Positions 11,660-23,927 of a DNA stretch of 64,000 nucleotides are shown piece by piece. The position numbers were made by a program, and so were the translations under genes. The stretch's first letter is position 1; each line of letters starts with the position of its first letter. Below the pieces are notes generated by a model that was not told the origin of the DNA, searched no databases, and saw only the letters and a list, made by a program, of their open reading frames with translations. Origin of the DNA: Deltaproteobacteria bacterium (GTDB lineage: Bacteria > SAR324 > NAC60-12); contig NYXK01000071.1 in NCBI GenBank assembly GCA_002685535.1, positions 1 through 64,000 on the forward strand, written 5' to 3'.

Positions 11660-12111
11660 AGGCTGTTTGAAACCTCCAGGCCCGTAATTCAGCAGATACA
11701 ACCGTTGAGAGGAACAGAACCGTACATGGTTTGAGGAAGTGGAAGTATTCGAAGATGAATCCGTCCATCGTGACCTCCTTGCCTGATATCAAAGCACTTA
11801 TATTGTCTTCGACTTTGCTGAAACCGCTGGAACCTCCCCAAGTATGTTGCCAGTGGCGCTTTTATATGGTTCCTTCTCCCAAAATGTGTGCAACTTCAAG
11901 AGATGATCTGGTACAATTCCGCTCCTCAGTCATGTCACGATAATGATGCGCTTCTTCTGTAAAGCCATTATGATTCTTTTAAGATCATGGTCTCAGCATC
12001 TCAACTCGTCAAGAGTAGCTTGCATTTCATGTATCCTTGCAGTCACGACTGCGTCCCTACGACCCATTCCTTTATCTATCCTTGTGGACTTCCGTTCCAT
12101 CTTCAAACTTT
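11660..12111. other. Convergent intergenic, nothing recognised
   Basis: This stretch lies between the 3' ends of the Baeyer-Villiger monooxygenase and the next minus-strand gene. It holds only short chance frames and presumably the two 3' UTRs. Confidence 0.5.
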
Positions 12112-13535
12112 TCATCTTTGATTCTGCCCCTCATCCTTCTTCCTCTTCGCCGGCCCCGGCACAATATGAACTCTCGGTCTACAACTCTCAACATTAGCAC
12201 AATCATATGACACCATCCCACCTTATCCCCACAACACTCCACTTGACGAAGAAAGATCGGAACAACTTACATGCTATCAACCACCTCCCCTACCACATCC
12301 TTAAAACTCATCTTCTTATCCTTCGGCCTCGTATACCACGGATGCGGTCTGTTCTTGCCCCGATCTTTCCGCGAGAGACCTTCTCCTCTTGGACCGAAAA
12401 TCTGCCAAACGCGTTGGTGATCGAGGATTTGCCGGCGGTTGATGATTATGGGGTCACTGTAGATGGATCATCAGCAGAAAGGTCTTGTTACTCTGGTTGA
12501 TGACGCTGGTGGGGAAGAATGATAGACCTGGGGCAAGGGGGCAGGAGAGGATGAAGTGGGAAATGCACCTCTCTCCATTCGCAAAAACCATCGGCAAGAA
12601 TCTATAAAAGAAATCCAGCACCGTGTCGTATAATCCGTCGTCCACCAGACCTCTACGATCAGCTTCCACAGCTCTGTCATACATCTTGCCCAGTTGTGCA
12701 ATTTTAACTCTTCTGACTAGATCGTCACAAATGCTGTCTGCGTCTCTTGTACTCAGGGTCTCTGCGGGTGGGTTATTTGAGGGCTGGCCTGGTGTGACGG
12801 AGATGGGTTTGTGGAATACAGTGAGGCGCTCTGATAGTGGTGGACTGCGCGAACCAGAGCGTAGTAGCGGCTGGACAGTTAGCGGAGGAGGGGGAGACGC
12901 TCGACGAGGGGAGTAGCGTCTGCTTCGCGCCAGGGACTGTTCAGTTTGGCCGAGAGCTCTGGACTGTTGCGCTGCTGTCTGGTCGTAATATGACCCTTGA
13001 TCTTGTTCCTCCTCTTCTGCATAATATGAAGCTTCTTTCCTCCTTATACTCTCGGAAGTGGTTGTATGTTGCATGGAAGGTCGAACCATGTCTCCTGTTG
13101 GGCATCGAGACTGCTCGTGCCGAAACTTCCCTTGATCTTGACGGGTAGATGTACGACGATCCGCTGATCCAGCTACAGTGTTCAGTCGGTTAGATGGAGC
13201 AGGTTGTCTTCCTCTCTCTGTGCCTAGCTCACCTCTTTCGGTATTCATGGCAGGTGTTGCAGGTTCCATCACCGTGATGACAGGACGTGCAGTTTGGCCG
13301 TTCACTGTCCCCACTGGTACACCAGACCTCCCTTGTTGTGAGCGTCGCTGGCTTCCCTCTGGGGTCCAGGATTCAACAATCGTGGATAGCGGTTTTGCTT
13401 GAACGACGTTAGGCAGCCGAAGGTTGATACTGGGGGGTAGCTTTCACCAGAGGCAGAAGGTCTTGGGACGAGCTTAAATGATGTATTGGAGGCTCGTTCA
13501 GTATGAGCACTTGCAGTGGGTTGCTGCTGAGACAT
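12112..13535 (-). CDS. Disordered protein of unknown function
   Basis: The four-exon model (13535-13448, 13397-12569, 12456-12271, 12178-12112) gives 389 residues. The introns are 50, 112 and 92 nt; the last has a perfect GTAAGT donor and a CTAAT branch site. Two short exons are too small to stand out as open frames but encode natural-looking protein, including RRQILDHQRVWQIFGPRGEG, NRPHPWYTRPKDKK and RVHIVPGPAKRKKDE. The first 200 residues are Ser/Arg/Pro/Gln-rich and probably disordered. The C-terminal 150 residues look folded and basic. I do not recognise a domain. The first two donors (GTGAAA, GTGCAT) are weak, so exon ends there may shift. The summed length is exactly in frame, and all three joins were chosen on frame grounds. 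Confidence 0.6.
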
Positions 13536-14016
13536 TGATTATTCGTGATACCAGTGGAAGAACACAAAGACTGTTTTGTATCAGACAAGAGCTGGGATCC
13601 AAATACAGCCAAGGGTAGGAACAATCACGGGCACATAGCTGAAGTATGATCTCATTTGATTCACTACCTACGTTCTGGTTTTAATTAATTACACTTCGTG
13701 CGAATTGAAGTCTGTAGCTGGTGTCATAGCTGCTAATATTGTGACCGATGTCTGAATCAATCAGACGGGTAGCTCATCGTAAGAAAAGAAAAGAAAAGAG
13801 GAAGCACAAATACAGATCGACAAACAAAAGCGCCATCGTGAAGGAAATGAACCTCAACGTCAAAGCAGAATAACGAGGGACCGCCAGACGGACAAAGCCC
13901 CCCTTTCTATTATACTCGATTCCTCGGCAAGAGGCATTAAGCTCACCGAGTGAATCAAATAGAAAGTAGCATGCAGGCAACCAATCCATACCGGCCTCAC
14001 GTAAGCTGACAATGAA
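13536..14016. other. Intergenic, nothing recognised
   Basis: This is the promoter side of the 12.1-13.5 kb gene and the 3' flank of the zinc-finger gene. It contains a short purine-rich run near 13782-13802. No coding signal. Confidence 0.5.
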
Positions 14017-16241
14017 TCACCATTTGATCTCTCTGTTGTCCCAGTAATGCTTTCGGGCTTCGTTCTTCTCTCTCTCGGCGGCACGATAATTTTCCGTCAT
14101 CTTCGTCTTGGACAACTCGGCATCGGGGTTGATCTCATACCTAATGGTATCGTCAGCCATGCGGCCATTGGTCGTGGTAGTATCAGCGGTAATTGCGCGG
14201 ACTACCGATTCGAAGTCATCGGTTTCGCGAACATTGCAGCGAACTCCCTGGGACTCAGAATGTTGGGTGAGAGCAGTCAAGGAGTCATATATGCGAAGGC
14301 ACTTAAGGCATTGGTCCTTCTCATCGGAGTGAGCGGGCGACTTGAGGTGAGTAATGAAGGCATTTTGGGACTTGTAGGAACCGCTGACTTTGTTAGTAAA
14401 GTACACATCACCGAAAGGAATTGGTGACTTACTTGCAACCCGGGTGAGGACACTTCCATCTGCCAATGATTTCGACATAGAACTTGCTGGCTCTGAATGC
14501 AGGATCGGCAGGGTCGAACATTCTGTAGAGCTTAGTAGGCGGTTGGGCAGTATTGATGTTCAAGGACGACAAAAGGTCGACAGGAGGAGTGACTGCTGGT
14601 AGGGCATTTGGAAACAGGTTCTTGTTTCCCCACGGGTTCAGCACTGGACCACCATGAGAACTGGCAACCGAGGATGGTTTGATCTGCGTACTGGTAGTTT
14701 CAGAATTGTCCCAACCACTAGTGCTATTATTGCTGTGAGAAGGAGCTTGACGGGTGGACGGATTGGATCGAGTGTCACGACTAGAAAAGTTGACGTTGGC
14801 TTCCGTTGTAGGAGCAGCTGGAGTATTGGTCTTGCCCCATGTGTGAGGTCGTCCATGATTGTTGTTGAATTGGCCGCTCCCACCTGAGACGACTTTCTGA
14901 CCATGGGCCTGACCGGTAGCTTGACCATTTGGATTGACATGTCCTTGAGCAGTAGAATTGGTGGCGCTGGTTATGGCTTTACCCCAAGTGTGAGGAGGTC
15001 CACGATGTGCGGATATCTGTCCGACAGCTCGAGCATCTGCGGTAGTATTTCCAGCAATATTTCCAGCGACATTTCCACCGTTGTTCCAGCTATGAGGGAG
15101 ACCTTGATTGACGGGGGTTTGGGGAACACCCTGTGGCAAGCCTTGAACGACTCCTCGACTGTTCTGACCAACCGTAGGACGTACACTCTGACCGGATCCT
15201 TGGTGCACGGCATTACCACCCAGAGCTGGGAAGTCTTTGGCTCTGCTGTATCTTTGTGTGTTGCTCAAGACTTCGGAGGCGGATACTGACCATGGTGAGT
15301 TGAGGACCTCGGAGACTTCAAGGGAGATCAGGTCTTCATCTTCACGGATCGGAATATCTGGGCGGAAGTCGATGAGTGGTGTGTCTGTCTCTGAACAGAA
15401 GTCAGTATATCGGCTGGGGTATATTTGAGTTTGACATACCAAACCCTGTTGTGGTGGTCCAGTCTGATTGTTGAGGGGCTGTCTCCCATCCACTTTGCTG
15501 CACGGCATCCACATAAGCAGCGTTGTATCTGCCTCCTTGCTGAAATTCATTGCCTTGAAGTTGAGTGCCGCTGTATTGCGCACTAGCGGGCTGCCGTCCA
15601 TTCCCAATGCTACCGTGATTATTATATTCGGGAGAACTGGATGCGTTCCGGAGGGGGGGCAAGGGTTCTTGGACTTGGCCGCTGAAATCACCGGCACGGC
15701 GAACATCCACAAAGTTGTGGGCCTTTCTCTTCGCAGTGTCGCGAGCCATGATGTCCTTAATCGCCTGCTTGAAGACTTCCTTGGAAACTTGCTTGCATTG
15801 GGATTCTTCGTAGTGGTTGATAAGGCTTCCGACACGGGGATAGTTGAGACTGCAGAACTTGCATGTTAGATCTTGCTCTTCGGCGTGGTGCTACATATAC
15901 TAGTCAGCGTTGTTTCATGTGTAGCCATGTGATGGTACTAGGATGATAGAAGGTGAGCGGATCATGGAAGACAACCAGGAAACACCAAAGAGAGGGATAG
16001 TGAGCTCCATGGCAAGGTTATTTATCGAAGTTAAGGTCATGAAGAAAGCACTTACGGCAGCTCGGTGTCTCTTCTTTCCTTCTTCACTCTTGAAGTCGGC
16101 GCCGCAGACATCGCAGCAAATGTGGCGCTCACTGTTGACCTTGTGTAACTTGAAGGCACCGTCGGTCTTGAAAGGTAGCTTACAGATCTTGCACCAGAAT
16201 TCGGGTGCTGTGGGAGCCACAGCATTGCTGGTGGAAGCCAT
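14017..16241 (-). CDS. C2H2 zinc-finger protein with long Gly/Asn/Gln-rich linker
   Basis: Four exons (16241-16056, 15890-15440, 15390-14433, 14383-14017) encode 653 residues. The introns are 165, 49 and 49 nt. The N-terminus carries three zinc-finger-like units: WCKICK with a downstream His near 15-40, CCDVCGADFK to about residue 60, and TCKFCSLNY near 70-94. A low-complexity region of about 400 residues follows, with repeated HxWGK/HTWGK units (GLPHSWN, GPPHTWGK, GRPHTWGK). Two more fingers close the protein: WKCPHPGCNGSYKSQNAF to H, and QCLKCLRIYDSLTALTQH. The third splice rebuilds the CPHPGCNGS finger, which confirms it. Zinc binding is clear; whether it binds DNA or RNA is not. The split arrangement of terminal fingers around a flexible linker is unusual. 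No symbol can be assigned. Confidence 0.85.
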
Positions 16242-18054
16242 TGCGGGCCGGATGGAGATGTACAGCCTATGAGAGAAGATTGAGCAGATGGAGATGTGAA
16301 CGTCGACGATTGAATTTGGAAGAGGGCAGCGGAGCTCAAGTTCTTCGTTGCTTCGCAGGAGAAATTGATGTTGTGGTATTGAAGAAGATTGGTTGCGGTG
16401 GAGGTAAGACGAGGATTTTATGGACGGGGGTGGCCTGTGCCGAGAGACTCCCATCAAATTAGGCAGGCACGAGGTGGAAGTGATTGCAGAAACAGCTTTC
16501 GGAAACTGAAAGTACGACCGAATTGCTCCAACTGACGGAAGGATCCAGGGGCAATGAATTGGATTGGGTCAAGGGACAAAAGAGCAAGTATGTTGAAGGA
16601 GAAGGACCGTCCAAAGGTGAGGAAAGAACGAGAGCAGGAAGCCAAGGACAGTGAAGTGATCAACTCCAATCGTTCAAGATTCTAATTGAAAGACTCCAGG
16701 CGTTGTCAAGAATTTCAACGTGCCACAGAATGCGCCATTTGCAGTTCTTCAATGAGTGAAGAATGCAACTCAAAAGATCAGATTCCTTGCCTAGCATAGC
16801 CCAAAAATTTTCCACGACTACAAAGCTGAACGCCATATCAACGCGACGCAATGCATGGGGGTGGATCTTAAGTCAGAGTAGACATGATTATGGAATGGTG
16901 CATGTACATGTTTGTTGACATTGAGTTAGAGACGCTCGAATAGGAAATTTACTCAAGCGAGCCAGCGGCTGCAGGGGCGGAAGTCAAGGATTAGGTGAGA
17001 CAGCAATGACACCGAGGTGAACATTCATTCAAAGACGTCAGGGCATCCTCATGCAAGCACTGCGTGATCTAAACAGGCATGCGTGATTGAGCAAATTGAA
17101 CGCGACAGACGGACCCTTGGCTGTAGAATGAAGGGGGACATTTGCAACAAAGTGCTTGATACGAAGGACATCAAATGGTCTTCACAAAGGTCTTCGGGCC
17201 GGGAAGATTTCCTTGACCATGAGATCTCTATGCTACAGTAGCTCAGGTGTAGGCAAGGCCTGATGCGTCCCAGACAGTGAGTATTGAAGCCACAGGCCAA
17301 ACATGCCCTGCAAGAGCCTGCCAAGTACAAATCAACAGTAATGGTAGAAAGAGCAATTCCATGCCATAGAATGGAACTGGGGATATGGATGCCACAGAAC
17401 GTAGATAACGCAAAATGCAAGAACCCAACAGAGTACCAAGCACATATTGGGAAGCAAACGATAGGAAGATGGAAAGGATTGGACCAGAGTGGCGAAAGGC
17501 TTTCTCCGCATTGTTTTTATGCTCCAGAGTTTGCAAACTTTCCAGCTGGAAGCGTGCTGTGCTCTGCTGCTCCAGGTTGCGTTGTGGCACCTCAAAGCTG
17601 TCTATTCCCACACAGCTTATCCTTTTCATGGCCTGAAGTTCGGATGTCCTAGTGGTCGTCTGAGATTCGCATCTCAAGCGTCCAAGCTTGGCATCCGGGA
17701 GAACCTCGGTTGATATCTGTCGTGACACTTGACGGATCATCCAGCCATGCCTCCAGTCAGTATAGAATCCCAGATCAGGAGCATCGATTCTTTGCTGACC
17801 TTTTGTGAATCCCAATACTATCCAGATTCAAAAAGTTGTCCAAGCTCATACATGTTGAGCTTCCTATCTAGACGCGCGTGTCATCTCAAACGGCGCTAAT
17901 CCTTATCAAGAGCTTATCGCTTCCATCATCATAGCTGTCCAGTTCGTCAGCCTTCCCACCAACCTCTCTTCTTCCTCATAATAACACCTCACCCATTCCA
18001 CACTTTCCGAATAGCCTCAATTCCTCTATACATCTCTACCACCGCTGTACAATT
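16242..18054. other. 1.8 kb intergenic region
   Basis: This is the shared upstream region of the divergent zinc-finger and Ubc6-like genes. A 190-residue minus-strand open frame at 17243-17815 has two hydrophobic stretches but no recognisable family, no signal peptide and no splice support. I treat it as chance. Nothing else stands out. Confidence 0.4.
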
Positions 18055-19106
18055 ATGGCGACACCCAAATTCAATTCCAAATCCCCCACCATAAAACGAA
18101 TCCGTAAGCTTCCCGTCTCCCCCACCACATTACACTCTACCACATCCCTTACATGCCACCACATCACAGCTAACAAATCTCAGTCCGCGAAGCCCAAGAA
18201 CTAGCCAATTCCCCCTCTCCCGACTTCCACGCCGCACCCGCCTCCGACGCCGACCTCTTCGACTGGCACTTCACACTGCGCGGTCCCCCATCCTCCGCCT
18301 TCTCCACCGGCATCTACCACGGGCGCATTGTATTACCACCGACCTACCCACTCCGCCCTCCCTCCTTCCGCTTCCTCACACCCAGCGGGCGCTTCGAAGT
18401 AAACCGCGAAATATGCCTGAGCATTAGTGGCCATCATGAAGAGACCTGGATGCCAGCGTGGGGAGTCCGCACGGCGTTGGTTGCGCTGAGGAGTTTCATG
18501 GAGACGGATGTGAAGGGTCAGCTTGGAGGTATGGAGTGTAGTGCTAGTGAGAGGGAGAAGATAGCGAAGAATACGCCGGGGTGGAAATGTAGTGTTTGTG
18601 CGAAGACGAATGGGGAGATTATGAAGGAGGCGGAGGAGGCTGCGAAGGAAGAAGGGGAGGTTGAGGAGGTGGAGGTGCCGAAGGAGTTGAGCATGGGGTA
18701 TAAGGATGAGATGGGCGGCAAAGTTAAGACTGAGAAGGAAAAGCCCGAGGAGGAAATGCAGGAGGCAGAGACCGTTGCCCGCCGTTCGAGCATGACTGAT
18801 TCTGAGGCGGCACTTGCGGAAGGTTTTGTTAATACTGGTTTGGATGGCGCGGAAGACCCAAATCATGCACCTGCTGCTTCGAGCTCTACGACCACATATC
18901 CTCCCGCCAGACCTTCACAGACAGCACCGAGACCTACAGGCGCATCAATTCCGAATGCCCCGAGAGCTGCCGTTGCGAATGCATATCCGGCACAAATGGC
19001 ACAAAGGGTATCGAACGATGGCGTGCCAGTTTGGGTGGACAGAGCAATCGGAGCTATCACATTCTGTCTTGTGGCTTTGTTCTTGAAGGTCTTGCTTGGA
19101 TTCTAA
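18055..19106 (+). CDS. UBC6: Ubc6/UBE2J-like tail-anchored ubiquitin-conjugating enzyme E2
   Basis: Two exons (18055-18103 and 18184-19106, intron 80 nt with GTAAGC donor and GCTAAC branch) encode 323 residues. The UBC fold spans about 10-160: IKRILREAQELA, FDWHFTLRGPPSSAFSTGIY and LPPTYPLRPPSFRFLTPSGR are diagnostic. The catalytic cysteine is Cys94 in NREICLSIS, followed by the Ubc6-type ETWMPAWGVRTAL. An acidic, Lys/Glu-rich linker follows. The C-terminus is a single hydrophobic segment (AITFCLVALFLKVLLGF), the tail anchor that places these E2s in the ER membrane with the catalytic domain in the cytosol. Known role: ER-associated degradation, handing ubiquitin to ER membrane E3 ligases. The symbol is given by family resemblance; a second UBE2J-type paralogue is possible. 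Confidence 0.9.
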
Positions 19107-21043
19107 ATTGCTCTGGCAATTACATGTGAGCGGAAACACTCGGGCTGAATAATTGCGGTAGTCTGGCGTCTGGGCATGGAGGCGTTTGATACCAATGAAC
19201 ATATTCTGGAATAAGGTGGTCTGAATTCTCCATGCGTATGATTGCAAAGAGTCCATTTGCCTCCCCATTCTTGAGGCTGAAGTATCGAGGCAGTGACGAA
19301 AAATCTTGTGACAAATCATATCGCGCGATGCGACAAGCACACTTCTCACACCTCGAAGGTCATAAGTCGCATCATACAAACCGAACAGACACTCAAATCA
19401 TACTCTGCTTTCTATATCTCACTAGCTGCTTTTCTTTTTCTTCAGCAAAGCGCCATCTCTATCAACATCTCCTCTGATCTCCTCCCCTTTCAATTACCGG
19501 GCTGGTCCAAGATTCTCCACGAATCCTTCAATCTCTCACTGGTGCACATCGAGTATTTCCTCTCAGACATACGACCATGTCCTAAACGGGGACCTCAATG
19601 CCGAGAGATTTCAGATACCTGCTACTGCCGCGTACTCTGAAGGTCACAAGTTCCAAGTCGTCACAAGTTTTTGGAGATGCCGACAACGCTCTCATCCAAT
19701 GCAGGATACATTGACCTGAGAATACTCGACTTCATTGGTGGGATGTAGCCAGTGAGTCTACCCACGAATGAAGGAATGAATCACGACCCGCAGCTGTATG
19801 CACCATCACGAGTCAGCTCAGCCTTATTCCCACTCTGGGAGGGAAAGGGGGATTAGAAAAGCTGTTCTTGACTTGAATTAATTAGATTGAGCGCATCAGA
19901 CGACGGGTTCTGGATACCTGTGGCATATGAATGTGAAATAGCAGTGGCATGATCTACGAGCCAGAGTATTTACAAACAGAAACAAGATAGGCCAAGGATT
20001 TCGATTACATTTCATCATCGGGGGGTGTCAAATACAACGATTTAGGTTACTTGAACTCGCGTCATGACCAATTATGCTCAGTGTATTGGTCATGAATGGG
20101 AAAGCAATGAGCTATTCAGATTGGAAGGGCACTCGGTTTGGACTGGTCACTAAGTACTTCGACACATTGCTCTTGAAATACAGAAGGCAGAGGAAGAACC
20201 ACAAGCCTGGTCCGGTAGGATCCGAGGAACCAGTATTTCTACGGGAAACGGCGCTTGAATCACTGGTAGCAAAATGCTAGTATCCACCAAGAATTCTCAA
20301 ATTTCGTCGGAAGTCTTCCTCGCGTGCTTCAGCAAAGAACGAGTTTAGAATATTCACAACCCGATGGCACATCTTCTGAGATACATTCAGCATCTGAGAA
20401 ATTCCTTCGACGTACAATCAAGCCTCGCAAAGTGTGCGCCGACGGGGTTCGGTTTTCAAGCAATACTTGGCGAATCATCAGCTCTACGCAAGATCTACGA
20501 CTAGCTCACCAAGACAAGCTTAAAAGCTCCGCCAGCGTCTGAAGTATATTGATCAGACCCATGTCTCCGGCGCTACTTGCGGACGAACCATCTTATTGGA
20601 AGTTGTGCCACATGTTTGTTTACCCCCTGTCTTGGCCTCTCGCTTCTCCATGCCAAGCGAGATTGAAGCCCCCTGTTTGTGGATCCACGCGGAACAAGAC
20701 TTGCGTGGCTTCTTGGCGGATTATCTTATCTCTTCTCCATCTTTTATCAGCATCGTGAAATTTGACCGAGGTGAGATGGAAGAAAAGCGGATTGGTGTGA
20801 TTGTTTTTCTGGGAATTGTGGAATCGTCTTCCCACGTTCCTGATCCTGGAAAGAAATTGATTCTCCATCTGTATAGTGCTAATACCCGAAATCCAGGAAA
20901 GGGTTCAGTAGCAATTAATTCTTCCGCGTGGGCATCGCCGATGTGCTGCACTCACGATGATAAATACGACTGGTTCTGCTCCTGAATTGCTCTCCTCATC
21001 CTTCCCTTCAACACTTCGTTGACATACATTCCTTTACTTCATC
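19107..21043. other. 1.9 kb intergenic region
   Basis: This lies upstream of the pectin lyase gene. Several short open frames (for example 20596-20985) lack family resemblance or splice support. I see no gene here, so it is a long promoter-proximal region for a secreted enzyme. Confidence 0.45.
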
Positions 21044-22385
21044 ATGAAGTCCTTCACCCTTTTCTCTACAGCTGTTGCTGCTTATGCTGGCTTTGCTCGT
21101 GCTCTTTTGGTCACTGGAGCTGCCGAAGGTTTTGCAAAGGGTGTCACTGGTGGCGGGGTAAGAATACCCCTCTACTTTGTAGGGTCGTGCTAAATCGGGA
21201 CAGTCCGCCACACCCGTCTACCCAAGCACAATTGCCGAGTTGGTCAGCTACCTCGGATCTTCTTCACCTCAAGTGATCGTTCTCACCAAGACGTAAGCTT
21301 TCAACAATCAACCTTTGCTTAGTTCTAGCTAACAAGTCAAGCTTCGATTTTACTGGCTCCCAAGGCACAACCACTAGCTCAGGATGTTCCCCATGGGGTA
21401 CTGCCTCTGCCTGCCAGCAAGCCATCAACAAAGACGATTGGTGCACAAACTATGAGCCGGATGCCCCCACTACCACCATGACCTAGTAAGAGCCACCCAT
21501 CTGAGTTTTTGATCACATACTGACGATACTGCAGTGACAACGCTGGTGTTCTCGGTATCACTGTCGCATCGGACAAGACTCTTCTTGGTCAAGGTTCTCT
21601 CGGTGTCATCAAGGGCCGAGGTCTTCGTATGGTCTCTGGAGTCAGCAACATCATTATTCAGTATGTCCCTCTCCCTCTCACACATCACTATCCTTACTAA
21701 CCTCAACAGAAACATCTTCATCACCGAAATCAACCCCAAGTATGTCTGGGGAGGTGACGCCATCACCATCGACAACGCCGACATGATCTGGATCGACCAC
21801 GTTACCACTTCCCTGATCGCCCGTCAACACATCGTCCTCGGAACCAGCGCCTCTAACCGCGTGACTCTCTCCAACAACTACATCAACGGCGTCACTCCCT
21901 ACTCCGCAACCTGCGATGGCTACCACTACTGGGGCATCTACCTCGATGGCTCCAACGACTTGGTCACCATGAAAGGAAACTACATCTACCACACCTCCGG
22001 CCGCTCACCAAAGGTTCAAGGAAACACCCTCCTCCATGCCGTCAACAACTACTGGTATGACAACAGCGGACACGCGTTTGAGATTGGCGAGGGCGCCTAC
22101 GTCGTCGCTGAGGGCAATGTCTTCCAGAACATCCCTGTTGTCGCGGAGTCACCGATTGACGGAGAAGTCTTCTCTGCTCCAAGTACGTCTGCTAATGCTG
22201 CTTGCTCGACATATTTGGGACATGTGTGCCAGGTCAATGGTTTTGGAAGCTCGGGAACGTTCAGTGAGAGTGATACTGGCTTCTTCTCCGACTTTTCAGG
22301 GAAGAATGTTGCAAGTGCTGCTGCTTACACCACTGTTGTATCCAGCGTCACTGCCAATGCTGGTTACGGAAAGGTCACTTACTAG
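21044..22385 (+). CDS. Secreted pectin lyase (polysaccharide lyase family 1)
   Basis: Five exons (21044-21157, 21204-21292, 21342-21485, 21535-21660, 21710-22385) encode 382 residues. The four introns are 46-50 nt. A signal peptide ([20 protein letters not shown]) precedes the parallel beta-helix of the PL1 family. Features include TGGG, the segment [20 protein letters not shown], the [19 protein letters not shown] strand, the [11 protein letters not shown] strand and the catalytic-region RSPKVQG with its conserved Arg. The aromatic and cysteine content and the absence of the pectate-lyase calcium cluster favour pectin lyase, which cleaves methyl-esterified pectin without calcium by beta-elimination. 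It acts outside the cell on plant middle-lamella pectin. All splice sites are canonical and the gene looks intact. Confidence 0.92.
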
Positions 22386-22652
22386 GAGGCTGCTTGGAGG
22401 GTTCTTGCTAGGGGTCGTTGAGGCTTGTTGAAGCTCGACTTTTGTATATATCTTTCTATTCTTTCTATATCATTCGATTCTACTTCTGTACATGCATTCA
22501 TTCGATCTGTTATGATCGACTGTCTAATCGTTCTGTCATATTTCAAGTATTTCGCATATGATTATCCATGATTTGAAGCTTCTCCCCGATGTGCCGAGAG
22601 AGCCAGCCTACTCGACCCAACATCTGCGAAACACAAGTTTGCAATGTGTAGC

Positions 22653-23927
22653 TCATCTGAACGCTGGAAACAATACACATATAAGACTAGGTACAGCGGA
22701 GTTCTCGACCCAGGGCTTTGGTTGACAAGCAACGATGAATCTCAAGCTCCATGAGAACCAGACTAGCACCCAGGCATGCCCGATAACTTTTGTCCATGCT
22801 TGAAAGTCAGCTTTAGATCCTTGGATAGTACTGGTAACCTACCTGTCATTTGAATACCGTAACGCCTGGTGATTCCCATGACCCCGTCTTCGATCATAAT
22901 TCCTATTGGCTGAATACAAAAATAAACGGCTTGCCATCGACCGTTGTCTTCTAGCATGCTTAACGACCGCACCAGCATGGTGTATCATAGCACTCACAGC
23001 AAATCCGATCCAGATCTGAGAGTACCTACTTGCAAAGCTTCCAGTCCGAAACCTGCGTAAGCTCTTGACAATCTTACCCGCCTCAGCACAAGGCCAGCGC
23101 ATCAATTGATGCCAACAAGAACCCCACATTTTGCGAACACTCCATGCGTTGTTAAAGGAGCCGAATATTGGAGGCCAATCTACCGGCTGATAGGCTCCGA
23201 CTAAAACGGCTAACCCACTCCCAATAGCATATAGTAGGGAGATGGTAAAGAAAAGTTTATATGCCGCTACCCAGGCAACGAGGGTTTGTTTCATAAGCGA
23301 CATCGCAAAATACGGTTCTTTCTCTGCGGCATAAGATGTTCTCAGAATAACTTGAGCAAAGTCAAAGCCAAGGTATGCCCAGAAGGCGGAAAGGAGGCAG
23401 TCTTTCATGAACTGTGTGCGATGTGGCGTCTGAGCTGGCGGAAGACAATCCGGTTCAATGTTCCATCCGACTCCCCTATAAATATGTAACCGCTTGCCTT
23501 TCAGATAAGTAGATGCCGCACCTTTGACTATTCCAAAGAGAAAAGAACCACTTCAATCGCTACAAGGATGTCTTGGGCGAATCTTTTTTGTCACTTCCTT
23601 TTTCCCAGAAGTCTCTCTCCGGTACATGGATTCCTACCAGGTCAATCAATCGTAAGACTAAACCTGCGCAAGACACGCCTGCGAGATACGACTCTTTTGA
23701 TGAGTCGTTGGTGTAGATGATGAGGTAAAGGAACAAGCTGAAGATAATTGTGCCGGAGCTCAGTCTGATGAGGCCACGGGGAAGGACAATCGACAGAATG
23801 CATACCACCTGACTTGTGAGCTTGACCTTGGAAAACGATTTGAGAATCTCACCGTTAGTATTGTTTGTATTGATCCAGGCGATAGATTTTGCGCGTCTTT
23901 GCTTTTGTGAGAAAATTCGGCCATCAT
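22653..23927 (-). pseudogene. Wax-synthase-like membrane O-acyltransferase with frame interruption
   Basis: The four-exon model (23927-23853, 23808-23595, 23527-22843, 22798-22653) encodes about 372 residues if one extra base or a 22-nt segment near 22951-22972 is ignored. Hydrophobic helices alternate with the wax-synthase motifs RGVGWNIEPD, FGSFNNAWSVRKMWGSCWHQ, a conserved histidine pair in SAMIHHAGA, and then IQPIGIMIEDGV and KVIGHAWVLVWFSWS. Such MBOAT-related proteins transfer acyl groups to alcohols; fungal ones often act in secondary metabolism. The frame changes between HHAGAV and LEDNGRW. Either an inserted A (22957-22963 area) breaks the gene, or a GT...AG micro-intron of 22 nt is removed, which is far below normal size. 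The start and the GTGACA donor of the 67-nt intron are inferred. It may be a recent pseudogene or a sequence error. Confidence 0.65.

Noticed and set aside
17243-17815. 190-residue minus-strand frame with hydrophobic stretches
   Set aside because: No recognisable family, no signal peptide, no splice sites or promoter support; similar-sized frames occur antisense nearby.
20596-20985. 129-residue plus-strand frame
   Set aside because: No homology by eye, overlapped by an antisense frame of equal quality.
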